Source: Shuttleworthia sp045545575
GTDB lineage: Bacteria; Bacillota; Clostridia; Lachnospirales; Lachnospiraceae
Assembly: GCA_045545575.1 (NCBI GenBank)
Contig: JAZQBE010000077.1
Coordinates: forward strand, 1-15,719
Direction: 5' to 3'
Length of the DNA: 15,719 nt
Shown: positions 1 to 12,469 of the stretch, piece after piece
Layout of the letters: every line of letters begins with the position of its first letter
How positions within the stretch are numbered: the first letter of the stretch is position 1
Made by a program: the position numbers and the translations under genes
The notes under the pieces: model-generated
What the model was told of the DNA's origin: nothing
Databases searched by the model: none
Seen by the model: the letters and a program-made list of their open reading frames with translations, nothing else

Positions 1-110
1 CTCATCCGATCCAGACGTCCACCCGCGAGTGGCTTCAGAACATGATCCTTGAAAAGTATCATAACGAAGTCCGGCAGATGGCCGCCGCCGGGGAAACCGA
101 CGCGTTTTAA
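1..110 (+). CDS. C-terminal end of an unidentified protein (5' partial)
   Basis: An open frame enters from the left edge (first complete codon at 3) and stops at TAA 108-110, leaving 35 residues. The piece is polar and probably helical, with the stretch REWLQNMILEKYHNEVRQM, and ends in GETDAF. No start codon or domain is visible. I do not recognise the family: it does not resemble the end of SigH, which often lies just upstream of rpmG in Firmicutes. That it is the true reading frame is supported by the absence of stops from the edge, sense codons in the style of the neighbouring genes, and the fact that it ends just before a good promoter. The other two frames stop earlier. Function cannot be assigned from this fragment. 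Confidence 0.55.
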   Translation, partial: HPIQTSTREWLQNMILEKYHNEVRQMAAAGETDAF

Positions 111-138
111 CCCGCCGGCAAATCCGCAGAAAAAAGAA

Positions 139-167
139 TTGTCGCTGCACGTTTTGTATGCTATAGT
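139..167 (+). promoter_or_regulatory. Sigma-A-like promoter for the rpmG-secE-nusG-rplKA unit
   Basis: TTGTCG at 139-144 and TATAGT at 162-167 are separated by exactly 17 bases, and a TG at 159-160 gives an extended -10 (TGnTATAGT). Transcription would begin near 174, about 148 bases before the rpmG start. No other convincing promoter lies between the upstream stop codon and rpmG. It is inferred to drive rpmG, secE, nusG, rplK and rplA, which are closely spaced with no strong terminator between them. Confidence 0.7.
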
Positions 168-173
168 GTACAG

Positions 174-195
174 ACGCGGTGGCGTGTATTTTTTT
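174..195 (+). terminator. Weak terminator-like hairpin with T7 tract
   Basis: ACGC (174-177), loop GGTG, GCGT (182-185), then GTA and seven T's (189-195). The stem is only 4 bp, so it would be a poor intrinsic terminator. It lies at the predicted start of the rpmG transcript and is the only candidate I see for ending the upstream gene's transcript. It could equally be just a U-rich initially transcribed region. Confidence 0.2.
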
Positions 196-321
196 GCGCT
201 AAATTCAGAGCCAGGTATTTTCGAGAGCCGGACGCGGACGCGAAGCGTACGCAGGCCGGGTCGCAGTCACCGTAAAGTAACCCCATCGTTGGAACCATAG
301 AAGAAATGGGAGGTGGAAACT

Positions 322-471
322 GTGCGTACAAGAATCACATTAGCCTGCACGGACTGCAAGCGTCGGAACTACAACACGACGAAGGACAAGAAGACGCATC
401 CGGACAGGATCGAGACAAAGAAATATTGTCCGTTCTGCAAAAAGCACACGTTACATAAAGAGACAAAATAA
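322..471 (+). CDS. rpmG: 50S ribosomal protein L33 (bL33)
   Basis: A 49-residue protein, normal length for bL33, a small component of the large ribosomal subunit near the E site. Two Cys-x-x-Cys pairs (C9/C12 and C36/C39) form the zinc ribbon of the Cys-containing form of L33. The basic core with YNTTKDKK and the ending HTLHKETK are family hallmarks. The start is GTG at 322, chosen because it follows the ribosome binding site GGGAGGTGG (308-316) and gives MRTRITLAC, the expected N-terminus; no ATG is available. Its position directly before secE-nusG is the standard Firmicute arrangement. It is first in a unit whose promoter lies at 139-167. Confidence 0.96.
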   Translation: MRTRITLACTDCKRRNYNTTKDKKTHPDRIETKKYCPFCKKHTLHKETK

Positions 472-482
472 GCAGGGCGCAG

Positions 483-498
483 CCGGCGGGTCCGCCGG
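483..498 (+). other. GC-rich intercistronic hairpin (rpmG-secE)
   Basis: CCGGCGG (483-489) and CCGCCGG (492-498) are perfectly complementary across GT; allowing a realistic loop leaves a 6-bp GC stem with loop GGTC. No U tract follows, so it is not a classical terminator. It could protect the 3' end of rpmG mRNA or cause partial attenuation before secE. Confidence 0.4.
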
Positions 499-540
499 AC
501 AGCAGACACATGCATCAGTTCTTTATGTAGAGGGAGCGCT

Positions 541-741
541 ATGGCAAAGGAAGAAAAAAACGGCCTTGCCCGATTCTGGGACGGCATCCGCACCGAGTTT
601 GCCAAGATTGTATGGCCCACACCGGAAGATGTGGTCAAGCAGTCGGCAGCCGTCGTGGCGGTTTCCGTCATCACCGCACTGCTGATTGTTGTGATTGACA
701 TGGTGGTGCAGTACGGCGTGGATCTTCTGATCCGCCTGTGA
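541..741 (+). CDS. secE: Preprotein translocase subunit SecE
   Basis: A 66-residue protein matching the short single-span SecE of Gram-positive bacteria. SecE clamps the two halves of SecY in the SecYEG channel of the cytoplasmic membrane and is needed for protein export. The cytoplasmic amphipathic N-terminal part carries the family motif around FAKIVWPTPEDVVKQS (residues 20-35), followed by one hydrophobic membrane span at about 37-60. The ribosome binding site is a modest GAGGGAG (530-536) close to the ATG. The gene sits between rpmG and nusG, 69 bases after the former and 31 before the latter, as in most bacteria. Confidence 0.96.
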   Translation: MAKEEKNGLARFWDGIRTEFAKIVWPTPEDVVKQSAAVVAVSVITALLIVVIDMVVQYGVDLLIRL

Positions 742-772
742 TGCGGCGGTCCGAAATCGAGGAGGCAGACCT

Positions 773-1291
773 ATGGCAGAGGCACACTGGTATGTGGCCC
801 ACACCTATTCCGGGTACGAAAACAAGGTAAAAACCAATATCGACAAAACCATCGAGAACCGTCACCTGGAGGACCAGATCCTCGAGGTCCGCGTTCCCAT
901 GCAGGATGTCGTAGAGGTCAAAAACGGCGTTCGCCGGACGGTTTCCAAGAAGCTGTTTCCGGGCTATGTGCTGATCAACATGATCATGAACGACGACACC
1001 TGGTATGTGGTGCGAAACACCCGGGGCGTGACCGGCTTCGTCGGTCCGGGATCGAAACCCGTTCCGCTGACCGATGCGGAAATGCGGTCCCTGGGAATCA
1101 AAACAGACAACGTGGTTGTGGACTTCGAAGAGGGCGACACGGTCAGCGTCATCGGCGGCGTCTGGAAAGACACGATCGGCGTGATCCAGTCCATGAATCC
1201 GGGTAAGCAGACCCTGATCATCAACGTGGTGCTGTTCGGCCGGGAAACGCCGGTGGAGATCAGCTTCATGGATGTCCGCAAGTTAAGCTAA
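773..1291 (+). CDS. nusG: Transcription termination/antitermination factor NusG
   Basis: A 172-residue NusG. It binds RNA polymerase at the beta' clamp helices and modulates elongation, pausing and transcription-translation coupling. The N-terminal NGN domain (about 1-110) starts with HWYVAHTYSGYENKV and contains KKLFPGYVLINM and VRNTRGVTGFVG. The C-terminal KOW domain (about 120-172) contains EGDTVSVIGGVWKDTIGVI and ends in FMDVRKLS. There is no large insertion and no sign of a specialised RfaH or LoaP type. A strong GAGGAGG (759-765) precedes the ATG by 7 bases. The TAA stop at 1289-1291 overlaps the ribosome binding site of rplK, so the two are probably translationally coupled. Confidence 0.97.
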   Translation: MAEAHWYVAHTYSGYENKVKTNIDKTIENRHLEDQILEVRVPMQDVVEVKNGVRRTVSKKLFPGYVLINMIMNDDTWYVVRNTRGVTGFVGPGSKPVPLTDAEMRSLGIKTDNVVVDFEEGDTVSVIGGVWKDTIGVIQSMNPGKQTLIINVVLFGRETPVEISFMDVRKLS

Positions 1292-1302
1292 GGAGGCTTA
1301 TT

Positions 1303-1728
1303 ATGGCGAAGAAAATTACAGGCTATATCAAATTGCAGATCCCTGCAGGCAAGGCAACGCCGGCTCCTCCGGTCGGTCCTGCGCTGGGTCAGCACGGTGT
1401 GAATATCGGTGATTTCACCAAGCAGTTCAACGCGAAGACCGCCGACATGGGCGACACGGTCGTTCCGGTCGTGATCACGGTTTACGCTGACCGCAGCTTT
1501 ACCTTCGTTACAAAGACGCCCCCGGCGCCGGTTCTGATCAAAAAGGCCGCCGGTCTTGCGAAGGCTTCCGGCGTTCCGAACAAGACGAAGGTCGGCAAGC
1601 TGACCAAGGATCAGGTCCGCCAGATCGCTGAGACCAAGATGCCCGATCTGAACGCTGCTTCCATCGAAGCGGCGATGAGCATGATCGCAGGCACCGCACG
1701 CAGCATGGGGATTGAAGTGACAGAATAA
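1303..1728 (+). CDS. rplK: 50S ribosomal protein L11 (uL11)
   Basis: A 141-residue L11, standard length. It binds 23S rRNA in the GTPase-associated region at the stalk base and contacts elongation factors. The N-terminal domain (about 1-70) carries the Pro-rich KATPAPPVGPALGQHGVNI motif, the hinge and site of thiopeptide action. The C-terminal rRNA-binding domain (about 75-141) has PVLIKKAAG and a terminal AGTARSMGIEV. AGGAGG at 1291-1296 begins on the last base of the nusG stop codon, 6 bases before the ATG. rplA follows after a 63-base gap with secondary structure. The very short nusG-rplK gap leaves no room for an L1 operator upstream of rplK, where E. coli has one. Confidence 0.97.
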   Translation: MAKKITGYIKLQIPAGKATPAPPVGPALGQHGVNIGDFTKQFNAKTADMGDTVVPVVITVYADRSFTFVTKTPPAPVLIKKAAGLAKASGVPNKTKVGKLTKDQVRQIAETKMPDLNAASIEAAMSMIAGTARSMGIEVTE

Positions 1729-1729
1729 A

Positions 1730-1785
1730 ACGGAAACGTCCGTATTTTTGTGGGAGGGATTTTTGCCCGACCGTACCACAGGAGG
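1730..1785 (+). promoter_or_regulatory. Structured rplK-rplA intercistronic region, possible L1 control site
   Basis: Two structures follow each other. First ACGGA (1730-1734), loop AACG, TCCGT (1739-1743), then ATTTTT, a small terminator-like hairpin starting two bases past the rplK stop. Second TGTGG (1749-1753) pairs with CCACA (1776-1780), enclosing GGG (1756-1758)/CCC (1766-1768) and an asymmetric internal loop. The 3' arm ends on the first base of the rplA ribosome binding site AGGAGG (1780-1785). The base pairing is visible; a role in feedback by ribosomal protein L1 is inferred, because L1 represses this gene pair in other bacteria. Confidence 0.4.
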
Positions 1786-1791
1786 TAAAAA

Positions 1792-2484
1792 ATGAAACAC
1801 GGAAAGAAATATCAGGATACCGTAAAAACCTATGACAAGAGCATGCTTCTCGATCCCGCGGACGCCATCGCCCAGGTGAAGAAGAACGCGGTTGCCAAGT
1901 TCGACGAGACCATCGAAGTGCACATCCGCACGGGCTGCGACGGCCGTCACGCCGAGCAGCAGGTCCGCGGCGCGGTCGTGCTTCCGCACGGCACCGGCAA
2001 GACCGTTCGCGTCCTTGTGTTCGCGAAGGGCGAGAAGGCCAACGAAGCCGAGGCGGCCGGAGCCGATTACGTCGGCGCCGAGGAGCTGATCCCGCGCATC
2101 CAGAACGAAGGCTGGCTTGATTTCGACGTCGTCGTCGCGACCCCGGACATGATGGGCGTCGTCGGACGTCTGGGCCGTGTCCTTGGCCCGAAGGGCTTAA
2201 TGCCCAACCCGAAGGCCGGCACCGTTACGATGGACGTGACGAAGGCCGTTGCCGATATCAAAGCCGGTAAGATCGAGTATCGTCTGGACAAGTCCAACAT
2301 CATCCACGTGCCGATCGGAAAGGCCTCCTTTACCGAGGAGAAGCTGGCCGACAACTTCACCACGCTGATGGAAGCCATCATCAAGGCGAAGCCCGCCAGC
2401 CTGAAGGGCCAGTACCTGCGCAGCGTCGTGCTTGCGCCGACCATGGGCCCCTCCGTGAAAGTCAACCCGCTGAAGGTTGTCTAA
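1792..2484 (+). CDS. rplA: 50S ribosomal protein L1 (uL1)
   Basis: A 230-residue L1, normal length. It forms the mobile L1 stalk of the large subunit, helps release deacylated tRNA from the E site, and often represses its own mRNA. Visible family features are domain I pieces at both ends (about 1-67 and 160-230) around the inserted domain II, the signature region VGRLGRVLGPKGLMPNPKAGTV (about 124-145), and the RNA-binding stretch GKIEYRLDKSNIIHVPIGK. The end SVVLAPTMGPSVKVNPLKVV is also typical. AGGAGG at 1780-1785 precedes the ATG by 6 bases. It is the last gene of the first unit; a new promoter begins 50 bases downstream. Confidence 0.97.
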   Translation: MKHGKKYQDTVKTYDKSMLLDPADAIAQVKKNAVAKFDETIEVHIRTGCDGRHAEQQVRGAVVLPHGTGKTVRVLVFAKGEKANEAEAAGADYVGAEELIPRIQNEGWLDFDVVVATPDMMGVVGRLGRVLGPKGLMPNPKAGTVTMDVTKAVADIKAGKIEYRLDKSNIIHVPIGKASFTEEKLADNFTTLMEAIIKAKPASLKGQYLRSVVLAPTMGPSVKVNPLKVV

Positions 2485-2534
2485 ACCGAAAGCAGAACCG
2501 GGCGAAGTGCAAATCCGCTGCTTCGAAAAACCGG

Positions 2535-2563
2535 TTGACATAAAAAAACACCGATGATATAAT
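2535..2563 (+). promoter_or_regulatory. Consensus sigma-A promoter for rplJL
   Basis: TTGACA (2535-2540), 17-base spacer, TATAAT (2558-2563), with TG at 2555-2556 completing an extended -10. All twelve core bases match consensus, so it should be very strong. The -10 lies inside an inverted repeat, GATGAT-ATA-ATCATC (2553-2567). Transcription from about 2570 gives a leader of roughly 209 bases before rplJ, containing the L10 leader and a terminator-like hairpin. Confidence 0.85.
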
Positions 2564-2580
2564 CATCAACGCGTTGCCGA

Positions 2581-2640
2581 AGACAGCAGGTGTCCGTCAC
2601 GTACGGACGTAACGCATGCAACCTGCCGAGGGACCGTCCG
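2581..2640 (+). promoter_or_regulatory. Ribosomal protein L10 leader (autoregulatory mRNA element)
   Basis: The element carries the L10-leader signature AGACAGCAGGT (2581-2591) and ACCTGCCGAGG (2621-2631). GCAGGT (2586-2591) pairs with ACCTGC (2621-2626), and an inner hairpin GTCCGT (2592-2597)/ACGGAC (2603-2608) fills the junction. In Firmicutes, L10 complexed with L7/L12 binds this RNA, whose fold resembles its 23S rRNA site, and lowers rplJL expression. It sits between a strong promoter and a terminator-like hairpin, the arrangement expected for transcription attenuation. A second hairpin CCGCGG (2641-2646)/CCGCGG (2655-2660) follows. Confidence 0.88.
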
Positions 2641-2677
2641 CCGCGGAACATACTCCGCGGAATATCTTATGAAATGG

Positions 2678-2718
2678 ACACCCCTCGCTGTCGGACAGTG
2701 AGGGGTGTATCATTTATA
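2678..2718 (+). terminator. Attenuator hairpin in the rplJ leader
   Basis: ACACCCCTC (2678-2686) pairs with GAGGGGTGT (2700-2708) and continues inward through G-U and CUG/CAG pairs to a UCGGA loop, about 13 bp in all. It is followed by ATCATTTATAT, a moderate U-rich tract. The 5' arm CCCTC (2682-2686) could instead pair with GAGGG (2628-2632) in the conserved CTGCCGAGG of the L10 leader, giving mutually exclusive folds. Termination when L10 is in excess is inferred from the known family mechanism. Confidence 0.72.
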
Positions 2719-2778
2719 TGCAGGCCTGCAAACCTCTGCGGATCTGCGCGAAATATGAAAGAAGGAGGAAACGGATTC

Positions 2779-3396
2779 ATGGCAAAAGTGGAATTGAAGC
2801 AGCCGGTCGTTGCGGAGATTGCCGGGCACCTGAAGGATGCGCAGTCCATTGTTGTCGTAGATTACCGCGGTCTGACCGTCGCTGAGGATACCCAGCTTCG
2901 CAAGCAGTTCCGTGAGGCGGGCATCGTCTACAAGGTCTACAAGAACACAATGGTCAACTTCGCCATCAAGGACACGCCGTTCGAAAGCCTGTCGGGCGTG
3001 CTCGAAGGCCCGAACGCGTTCGCGATCGCGAAGGATGACGCTACCGCTCCGGCCCGTATTCTGGCAAAGTTTGCAAAGACGTCACCGAAGATTGAGATGG
3101 TCGCCGGCGTCGTGGAAGGAAACTTCTATGACAAGGCCGGAATGGAGGCGATCTCCAAGGTCCCGTCCAGAGAAGAACTTCTCGCAAAAATGCTTGGCAG
3201 CATCAAGTCGCCGGTATCGAACTTCGCCCGTGTGCTGAGCCAGATCGCTGAAAACGGCGGTGCACCGGCCGCGGCGGAAGAAGCCCCGGCGGCAGAAGCC
3301 CCGGCAGAAGAAGCCCCGGCAGAAGAAGCTCCGGCGGCGGAAGAAGCTCCGGCAGCAGAAGAAGCTCCTGCAGAAGAAGCCGCGCCTGAGGCGTAA
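2779..3396 (+). CDS. rplJ: 50S ribosomal protein L10 (uL10) with long Ala/Glu/Pro C-terminal tail
   Basis: A 205-residue L10. It anchors the L7/L12 dimers to the stalk base and, with L7/L12, represses its own leader. The start ATG 2779 is fixed by GAAGGAGG (2761-2768) and by the canonical N-terminus MAKVELKQPVVAEIAG. The frame is open further upstream, but that part runs through the L10 leader and attenuator. The rRNA-binding globular domain (about 1-125) includes SIVVVDYRGLTV and YKVYKNTMVNFA. The helix that carries L12 dimers (about 135-158) includes SREELLAKMLGSIKSPVSNFARVL. Usual L10 proteins end near residue 165-175; here a 46-residue low-complexity tail (160-205) of Ala, Glu and Pro follows. 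The tail is in frame and uses ordinary codons, so I read it as real. Confidence 0.96.
   Translation: MAKVELKQPVVAEIAGHLKDAQSIVVVDYRGLTVAEDTQLRKQFREAGIVYKVYKNTMVNFAIKDTPFESLSGVLEGPNAFAIAKDDATAPARILAKFAKTSPKIEMVAGVVEGNFYDKAGMEAISKVPSREELLAKMLGSIKSPVSNFARVLSQIAENGGAPAAAEEAPAAEAPAEEAPAEEAPAAEEAPAAEEAPAEEAAPEA
3256..3393 (+). repeat. Degenerate tandem repeat coding the L10 Ala/Glu/Pro tail
   Basis: The last 46 sense codons of rplJ are built from a 12-18 base unit encoding variants of A-(A)-E-E-A-P. One 15-base copy, GCCCCGGCAGAAGAA, occurs twice back to back (3298-3312 and 3313-3327); other copies differ by synonymous changes or one extra Ala codon. All unit lengths are multiples of three, so copy-number change would keep the frame. 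Such repeats can expand or contract by slippage. Confidence 0.85.
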
Positions 3397-3440
3397 GAAG
3401 AACACACATCCAAAAACGTTTTTCAATGGAGGATAAGAAA

Positions 3441-3815
3441 ATGGCAAAAATGACGACAGAGGAATTTATTGCGGCGATCAAGGAGCTGACCGTTCTGGAG
3501 CTCAATGATCTGGTGAAGGCCTGTGAGGAAGAGTTCGGCGTATCCGCTGCTGCCGGTGTTGTGGTTGCGGCTGCCGGTGGAGATGCTCCGGCCGAGGAAG
3601 AGAAGTTCGAGTTCGACGTGGAACTGACCGAGGTCGGCCCGAACAAGGTTAAGGTCATCAAGGTTGTGCGTGAGCTGACCGGCCTTGGCCTGAAGGAAGC
3701 GAAGGACGTGGTTGACGGCGCTCCGAAGATCGTGAAGGAAGCTGCCGACAAGGCGACCGCCGATGACATGAAGGCGAAGCTTGAAGCCGAGGGTGCGAAG
3801 GTTACCCTGAAATAA
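3441..3815 (+). CDS. rplL: 50S ribosomal protein L7/L12 (bL12)
   Basis: A 124-residue L12, the multi-copy dimeric stalk protein that recruits and activates the translational GTPases IF2, EF-Tu, EF-G and RF3. The N-terminal dimerisation domain (about 1-33) binds L10. The flexible hinge (about 35-55) is rich in Ala, Gly and Val, including AAGVVVAAAGGDAPAEEE. The C-terminal factor-binding domain (about 56-124) has KVKVIKVVRELTGLGLKEAKDVVDG and ends VTLK. Start ATG 3441 gives MAKMTTEEF; an in-frame ATG at 3426 is rejected because it overlaps the ribosome binding site TGGAGG (3427-3432). It follows rplJ after 44 bases on the same transcript, so L12 excess over L10 must come from translation. Confidence 0.97.
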   Translation: MAKMTTEEFIAAIKELTVLELNDLVKACEEEFGVSAAAGVVVAAAGGDAPAEEEKFEFDVELTEVGPNKVKVIKVVRELTGLGLKEAKDVVDGAPKIVKEAADKATADDMKAKLEAEGAKVTLK

Positions 3816-3841
3816 TAGCCCTGATTTGTTCCGCGCACCTT

Positions 3842-3920
3842 CCGCTTCCGGAAGCGGCCGCGAACCCGAACCAGGAAACGACAGAGACAGCTCGTGCGAA
3901 ATGACGCGCGGGCTGTCTCT
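3842..3920 (+). terminator. rplL-rpoB intergenic hairpins, probable attenuator or processing site
   Basis: Two stems follow rplL. The first is the 16-base palindrome CCGCTTCC/GGAAGCGG (3842-3857). The second pairs AGAGACAGC (3883-3891) with GCTGTCTCT (3912-3920) and extends inward through TCGTGCG/CGCGCGG to a 6-base loop AAATGA (3899-3904), giving 16 continuous pairs with two G-U. No U run follows the second stem directly; the nearest T tract starts at 3944. It is therefore either an inefficient terminator setting the rplJL:rpoBC ratio or an RNase III-type processing site, both known in this gap in E. coli. This is the first part of the 388-base stretch without a gene (3816-4203). Confidence 0.6.
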
Positions 3921-3934
3921 TCGCGCTGGAAACG

Positions 3935-3983
3935 AAAAAAATATTTTTTTTGCTTGACATCCGCAGTCGATTTGCGGTATTGT
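3935..3983 (+). promoter_or_regulatory. Promoter for rpoBC with upstream A/T tract (UP-element-like)
   Basis: TTGACA (3954-3959) is followed after 18 bases by TATTGT (3978-3983). The -35 is perfect and the -10 matches four of six consensus positions. Directly upstream, seven A's (3935-3941), TA, and eight T's (3944-3951) fall where the RNA polymerase alpha-subunit C-terminal domains bind an UP element. Transcription would begin near 3990, leaving a leader of about 214 bases before rpoB. Confidence 0.72.
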
Positions 3984-4020
3984 AAACAATGCGCTATTGT
4001 GCAGAAAGTGGCGCTTTGAT

Positions 4021-4109
4021 CCAATAACAGGAGTATTTCCGGGAAAAACAGTGCAAAAATTCAGCCGGTTTTTCGTGGGAAGGGCCTGTTATCGGTTATT
4101 TTGCGTTTT
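4021..4109 (+). promoter_or_regulatory. Structured rpoB leader, possible attenuator
   Basis: Three nested helices are visible. The outer one pairs ATAACAGG (4024-4031) with CCTGTTAT (4085-4092), plus CC/GG beyond a single mismatch (4021-4022/4094-4095). The middle one pairs TTCC (4037-4040) with GGAA (4078-4081). The inner one pairs GAAAAAC (4043-4049) with GTTTTTC (4068-4074), leaving an 18-base loop. The outer 3' arm is followed at once by TTATTTTGCGTTTT, so it looks terminator-like. Between here and rpoB there is a smaller imperfect hairpin (4121-4140) and TTTGC/GCAAA (4159-4163/4175-4179). I do not recognise a known RNA family. Regulatory function is inferred. Confidence 0.5.
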
Positions 4110-4203
4110 CTGAAGGAACAGACCACAATTTCTTGCGGTCCGGCTTTTCATGGCGCGTTTTGCAACGGGCACCTGCAAACAGTTCAGGAGAGGTGGTAAA
4201 CGA

Positions 4204-8094
<3,891 letters not shown>

Positions 8095-8169
8095 ACGTGA
8101 ATCCGCGGCCGGCGCCGTGCGCTGACCGTCCGAAGAAACGATCAGATCCGAAGGAAGGGAGATTCATAA

Positions 8170-11838
<3,669 letters not shown>

Positions 11839-11852
11839 GCTGAAAATGCCAG

Positions 11853-11870
11853 GCGGCGCGAAAGCGCCGC
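11853..11870 (+). terminator. GNRA-loop hairpin after rpoC, directly before the rpsL promoter
   Basis: GCGGCGC (11853-11859), loop GAAA, GCGCCGC (11864-11870): a perfect 7-bp all-GC stem with a stable GNRA tetraloop, 15 bases past the rpoC stop. The next base begins the TTGACA of the rpsL promoter, so there is no U tract. It may protect the 3' end of rpoBC mRNA or terminate inefficiently. Confidence 0.5.
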
Positions 11871-11899
11871 TTGACAAATGCTGTCTCTGTCATTAAAAT
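11871..11899 (+). promoter_or_regulatory. Sigma-A-like promoter for rpsL-rpsG-fusA
   Basis: TTGACA (11871-11876), 17-base spacer, TAAAAT (11894-11899): eleven of twelve core bases match consensus. Transcription would begin near 11906, about 77 bases before rpsL. The short leader contains a 6-bp hairpin TCCCGC (11940-11945)/GCGGGA (11951-11956) about 11 bases before the ribosome binding site. Confidence 0.8.
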
Positions 11900-11982
11900 A
11901 GTATGGCGCGTCTTTAAAAGGAAAAGGCGTTCGCACAGATCCCGCATTCCGCGGGAAATATGCAAAGAAGGAGGAAAAAAGC

Positions 11983-12402
11983 ATGCCTACATTCAACCAG
12001 TTAGTACGGAAGGGCCGCGAGACCGCGGTAAAGAAGTCCACCGCTCCGGCGCTGCAGAGAGGCTACAACTCGCTGCACAAAAAGCCGACGGAAACGTCTT
12101 CTCCCCAGAAGCGCGGCGTCTGCACCGCTGTCAAGACGACGACCCCGAAGAAGCCTAACTCTGCGCTGCGTAAGATTGCCCGTGTGCGTCTTTCGAACGG
12201 AATTGAAGTTACCAGCTACATTCCGGGTGAAGGCCACAACCTGCAGGAGCACAGCGTGGTGCTGATCCGTGGCGGCCGTGTGAAGGACCTTCCCGGTACC
12301 CGCTACCACGTGATCCGCGGCACCCTGGATACGGCCGGCGTTGCGAACCGCAAGCAGGCCCGTTCCAAGTATGGTGCAAAGCGTCCGAAGGCCGGTAAAT
12401 AA
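11983..12402 (+). CDS. rpsL: 30S ribosomal protein S12 (uS12)
   Basis: A 139-residue S12, the usual length for Firmicutes and about 15 longer than E. coli owing to an insertion after the N-terminal part. S12 lines the decoding centre and affects tRNA selection accuracy. Conserved stretches are MPTFNQLVRKGR, TTTPKKPNSALRK and GGRVKDLPGTRYH. K56 and K101 correspond to E. coli K42 and K87, the main streptomycin-resistance positions, and both are wild type. The ribosome binding site AAGGAGG (11968-11974) precedes the ATG by 8 bases. No L7Ae/YbxF-like gene lies between rpoC and rpsL, although one is found there in Bacillus and many Clostridia. rpsG follows after an unusually long 213-base gap. Confidence 0.98.
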   Translation: MPTFNQLVRKGRETAVKKSTAPALQRGYNSLHKKPTETSSPQKRGVCTAVKTTTPKKPNSALRKIARVRLSNGIEVTSYIPGEGHNLQEHSVVLIRGGRVKDLPGTRYHVIRGTLDTAGVANRKQARSKYGAKRPKAGK

Positions 12403-12469
12403 TCACCGTCCGAAGGACAACTCATAAGATATGTTTGAGTGTTGAATCGTGCTTTATTTCCTATGAAAA

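Noticed and set aside
49..300. 83-codon plus-strand frame across the rpmG promoter region
   Set aside because: It overlaps the end of the upstream gene in another frame, runs through the promoter, has no ribosome binding site and encodes an Arg/Pro-rich non-family sequence.
2590..2778. N-terminal extension of rplJ from an upstream in-frame start
   Set aside because: It would translate the L10 leader and attenuator; the proper ribosome binding site and conserved MAKVEL start are at 2761-2781.
3298..3327. Repeated units as a CRISPR or mobile-element signal
   Set aside because: Units are in-frame codon repeats of the L10 tail, without spacers or terminal inverted repeats.
3935..3951. A7-TA-T8 as an intrinsic terminator
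   Set aside because: The GC stem ends at 3920, too far from the T tract; its position just upstream of TTGACA fits an UP element better.
4150..4203. 18-residue N-terminal extension of RpoB
   Set aside because: Non-conserved and overlaps the strong ribosome binding site of the 4204 start.
8095..8169. GC-rich palindromic stretch between rpoB and rpoC as a terminator
   Set aside because: Only a 4-bp stem (CGGC/GCCG) and no U tract; likely just spacer.
12435..12467. Possible promoter in the rpsL-rpsG gap (TTGAGT or TTGAAT with TATGAA)
   Set aside because: Spacings of 21 or 14 bases are outside the usable range, and the -10 is poor.
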